Below are positions 61,470 to 64,000 of a stretch of DNA of 64,000 nt, piece after piece; positions within the stretch are counted from its first letter, which is position 1; each line of letters starts with the position of its first letter. A program made the translations under genes and the position numbers. The notes below the pieces were generated by a model. That model was not told where the DNA came from, did no database searches, and saw only the letters and a list, made by a program, of their open reading frames with translations. The stretch is from Cladobotryum mycophilum (Eukaryota > Ascomycota > Sordariomycetes > Hypocreales > Hypocreaceae): positions 62,001-126,000 of the forward strand of contig JAVFKD010000016.1 of the NCBI GenBank assembly GCA_036429605.1, given 5' to 3'.

Positions 61470-62332
61470 TCAAGCAGAGACTGTAACACGGCTGATTTCC
61501 AATTCGTCCTATAGTAGAGTTAGTAACTGATGCCCTTTCAGGGCAAAATTCTTACCTCGAAATCTCCTGGTTGGATCAAACCCATCACTCCGGTACTTTG
61601 CAATCTTGGATGACTCCTAACCAAAGTGCGATATTCAGGGGCACCTGGTCTCAGGACATTATCAGCAGCAATGACTGTACCCTTTTGCAGGAGCCCAAGT
61701 TCGTCGCAGACCTTGAAGTCGGCGACATATAGGTCCTCACCATGGTCCAAGAACAATAAGTCAACGCTTGTGAGGGTGCCTTCTTTGTGCAGTTTTCGAA
61801 GAGACTCTTCTGCAGGACCAGTGACAACCGTTACAATGTCAGACAGTCCTACAAGCTGGATCAACTCCCTTGCGATGGATACAAATTCAGCGCTCATCTC
61901 TAGACTCAAGACGCGGAGCTTCTGGTCTGGTTTGCTATTACGACGCATGGCATCTGCAAAGAGGATAGCCGAGTACCCTAGATAACCGCCCAGTTCAACA
62001 ACGGTCTGAGGCTTTTCCTCAGCAATCAGGTTGGACAGGATGTTGGCTTTGTGTCCGCCAATGCTAATGAGGAAGTCATGTTGGGCGGAGAACTCGTCAA
62101 TAACCGAAAGGAGCTTGGAGGGGGAACGTTTAATCTCCTCTAGATCAGGATGGGAAAGAACATGAGAGAGCAGCTTCTCTTCGCGGCCATCATGAGACTA
62201 ACATACACATACTTAGCAAACGTTTACCCCGAATCTCGGGATGAGGGAAATTACCTCAACACCCGTCTCGATCGGCTTTTTCAATGAAGGGAATTTCTGA
62301 ATCAAGGCAGCAATTTCTGGAGAATGGGCCAT
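61470..62332 (-). CDS. Catechol O-methyltransferase-like enzyme
   Basis: SAM-dependent, metal-dependent O-methyltransferase that would methylate a catechol-type hydroxyl. Exons 62332-62255, 62197-61556 and 61508-61470 give 252 residues. SAM-binding motif I is VVELGGYLGYSA (Glu94-Gly100). Metal ligands are predicted at Asp177 (LLFLDHGEDLY) and Asp205-Asn206 (AADNVLRPGAPEY). The small last exon adds DELEISRVTVSA, an ending that matches fungal relatives; reading through the donor gives only VRILP. It is on the same strand as the Tri3-like acyltransferase. Animal COMT acts on catecholamines, but fungal copies often sit in metabolite clusters; the substrate cannot be told. Confidence 0.91.
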
Positions 62333-63470
62333 TTTGATAAGCTTTGTAGTTGAGAACGGGAACGAATTTGGGGGAAAAGGCGCATACAGTTGGGTCTGGT
62401 AGTTTGTGAGGAGTGTAAAGGGAATACGTGATCCATATCCTTGTCATGACTCGACCCTTATAGTCACAACGGCAATCAATACTCGGTACGTACTCGCGGA
62501 ATAATAACGGAACGACGTACCAATCGGACATAATATAGACAACATGACTCATACGAACAAGTGATCTGCGATTAACCCAGTAGGATCACCAGGGTTATGG
62601 GGTTGAGGTAATTCATGAAGAAAAACCCATGCACATAGACTAACTACAAGCTACTCATAAGATATCTAACTGGTAGTATCGTAGTTATACAGTCGTTAAG
62701 GGCAGTATTCACGTAAGCTGCACCTCTTCAGGCTATTCTACAAATCATGATAACATGGATCTGCTTAGTCAAGCGCCGTGATCTCTGTTACTATACACCT
62801 TGCTCCACATGTTATCCCTTGAGAACCTAGTGCAGGAACGTTACGATAACCTTACGTTGCATCGGGCATTTGCTTACTGCAGTGTTCGTCTCATCCTTGC
62901 TTACTGCGAGCCTTTTTGTTACCAGTCGTTTTCGATATATCTGCATCGCCATGACTAGAACATCGCCCCATATCGTCACTCAAACCATATATAGTCCTTG
63001 GTAACATACCGTAATAGGAAATGCTGGCGGGTAGGACAGAAAAAAATGAGTTTCTGGCCCCACCATTTACTAATACTCGTCCTAGAGAAAGATGTGAGAG
63101 GTTGCCTAGCCTTTACACAACGGGATTCGTGAATGCCGTAAGAGTGGGCCTACAGGATGAATCTTACTGTACCTCATGCTATGAAGTGTCACTGTCTTGA
63201 CTTTCCTGTAGCTATAGGCTGTGATTATTGCCTTTAAACTTTCAAGGGCTTTTCTAAGCGTATGTTTATATCTTATTCACTGACTCGTTTGCTTCATGGC
63301 GGTAAAGGTCATTCATCTTAGAGTGCTTTGTAGTAAACTATTATATTTAAATCTCTGTAGTTTAACCACTCTCTTCTTCAATCCATCAAGCTAAACATTG
63401 CAAAGTTCATCACCTTGAGTTTATCTTAATATTACCACTCCTTTCCAACTTCCAATTCCACGTTTTAACC
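62333..63470. other. Divergent promoter region
   Basis: AT-rich and without a supported gene; lies between the divergently transcribed methyltransferase and isochorismatase-like genes. Confidence 0.6.
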
Positions 63471-64000
63471 ATGACTTCTATTCGTTCTGACTATGGCCTT
63501 CTCCTGATCGACATTCAACAGGGCTTCAACCACCCAAGCCATTGGGGAAGCAAACGTTCGACACCCAACTTTGAGGAAAACGTGGCCAAGCTCCTGGCTG
63601 CCTTCCGAGAGGTTGCTCCTCAAAACATCTTCCATGTTTGCCACCATTCGACGCTGCCACACTCGCCACTGCATCCCTCTAACGGGGCAGTCGACTTCCA
63701 ACCCTATGCTGCCCCCTTGCCTTCTGAGCTCACATTCCCCAAGCATAAAAACTCGGGATTCGTCGGCACAAACCTGGACGCTGCGATCCGCGAGCGCAAA
63801 ATCACCAACCTCGTTGTCTGTGGCCTGATGACGGAGCACTGCGTCAGCTCCACGCTCAGGAATGCGGCAGATCTTGGCGTTGTGGATGGTGTGGATGGGG
63901 AGGATAGTAAAGGGCGCATCCTGCTTGTCCAAGACGCAACAGGCTCTTACGACACTACATTCGGGGGAGATATTATGATGCCGAGACTGTGCACGCGGTT
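63471..64000 (+). CDS. Isochorismatase-like cysteine hydrolase, 3' end beyond window
   Basis: A nicotinamidase/isochorismatase-fold hydrolase; 176 residues lie in the window and the frame is still open at the edge. The catalytic triad is visible: Asp14 (LLIDIQQGF), a Lys at 91 or 93 (FPKHKNSGF) and Cys124 (GLMTEHCVSST), with the cis-peptide turn just before the Cys. Fungal members act on amides or vinyl ethers of many kinds and can be effectors or metabolic enzymes; no signal peptide is seen, so a cytosolic enzyme is likely. Its place beside the methyltransferase-acyltransferase pair may be chance. Confidence 0.9.
   Translation, partial: MTSIRSDYGLLLIDIQQGFNHPSHWGSKRSTPNFEENVAKLLAAFREVAPQNIFHVCHHSTLPHSPLHPSNGAVDFQPYAAPLPSELTFPKHKNSGFVGTNLDAAIRERKITNLVVCGLMTEHCVSSTLRNAADLGVVDGVDGEDSKGRILLVQDATGSYDTTFGGDIMMPRLCTR

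Noticed and set aside
1..62332. A dispersed trichothecene-like cluster, because a Tri4-like P450 and a Tri3-like acyltransferase are both present.
   Set aside because: They are 57 kb apart, separated by many conserved genes, and no trichodiene synthase or other Tri gene is seen. The likeness is at family level only.

Overview
The window is nuclear DNA of a filamentous ascomycete (Pezizomycotina), most likely a Sordariomycete such as a Hypocrealean fungus. The evidence is short 50-90 bp GT-AG introns with CTAAY branch sites, a highly reducing polyketide synthase (PKS), a NACHT-WD40 NLR-type gene, Zn2Cys6 regulators, fungal ERG4, a kinesin-8 and a Tad-like LINE fragment. The species cannot be fixed from the sequence alone.

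Left part (1-22 kb) is accessory. It holds a 3'-truncated cytochrome P450 (minus), an ERG4-type sterol C-24(28) reductase (plus), a short broken MACPF-like relic (plus), a WD40 fragment (minus), an intact 15-exon, about 2,525-residue reducing PKS (minus; KS-AT-DH-MT-ER-KR-ACP), and a decayed NLR gene (minus; membrane anchor, SesB-like hydrolase, NACHT, WD40). The NLR gene is interrupted by a 5'-truncated LINE with a 13-bp target-site duplication. The WD40 fragment just downstream of the PKS resembles the tail of the NLR just upstream of it, so the PKS lies between two related WD40 tails.

Middle part (23-58 kb) is mostly conserved single genes: an old-yellow-enzyme oxidoreductase, a GH79 glycosidase, two Zn2Cys6 regulators, kinesin-8, an intron-bearing tRNA-Tyr, a ZNF207/BuGZ-like zinc-finger protein, the KEOPS subunit Cgi121, proline dehydrogenase, a Tim17/22/23-family protein, three conserved proteins of unknown role and a MYND-finger protein.

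Right end (58.8-64 kb) has a second metabolic-looking group: a Tri3-like acyltransferase, a catechol-type O-methyltransferase and the start of an isochorismatase-like hydrolase. No backbone enzyme for this group is visible in the window.

Several otherwise good genes (GH79, proline dehydrogenase, kinesin-8, both Zn2Cys6 regulators) each need one extra base to stay in frame. In three of them the place is a short C/G run, which suggests consensus errors in the assembly rather than gene death. The NLR and MACPF relics carry several independent lesions and look truly decayed.
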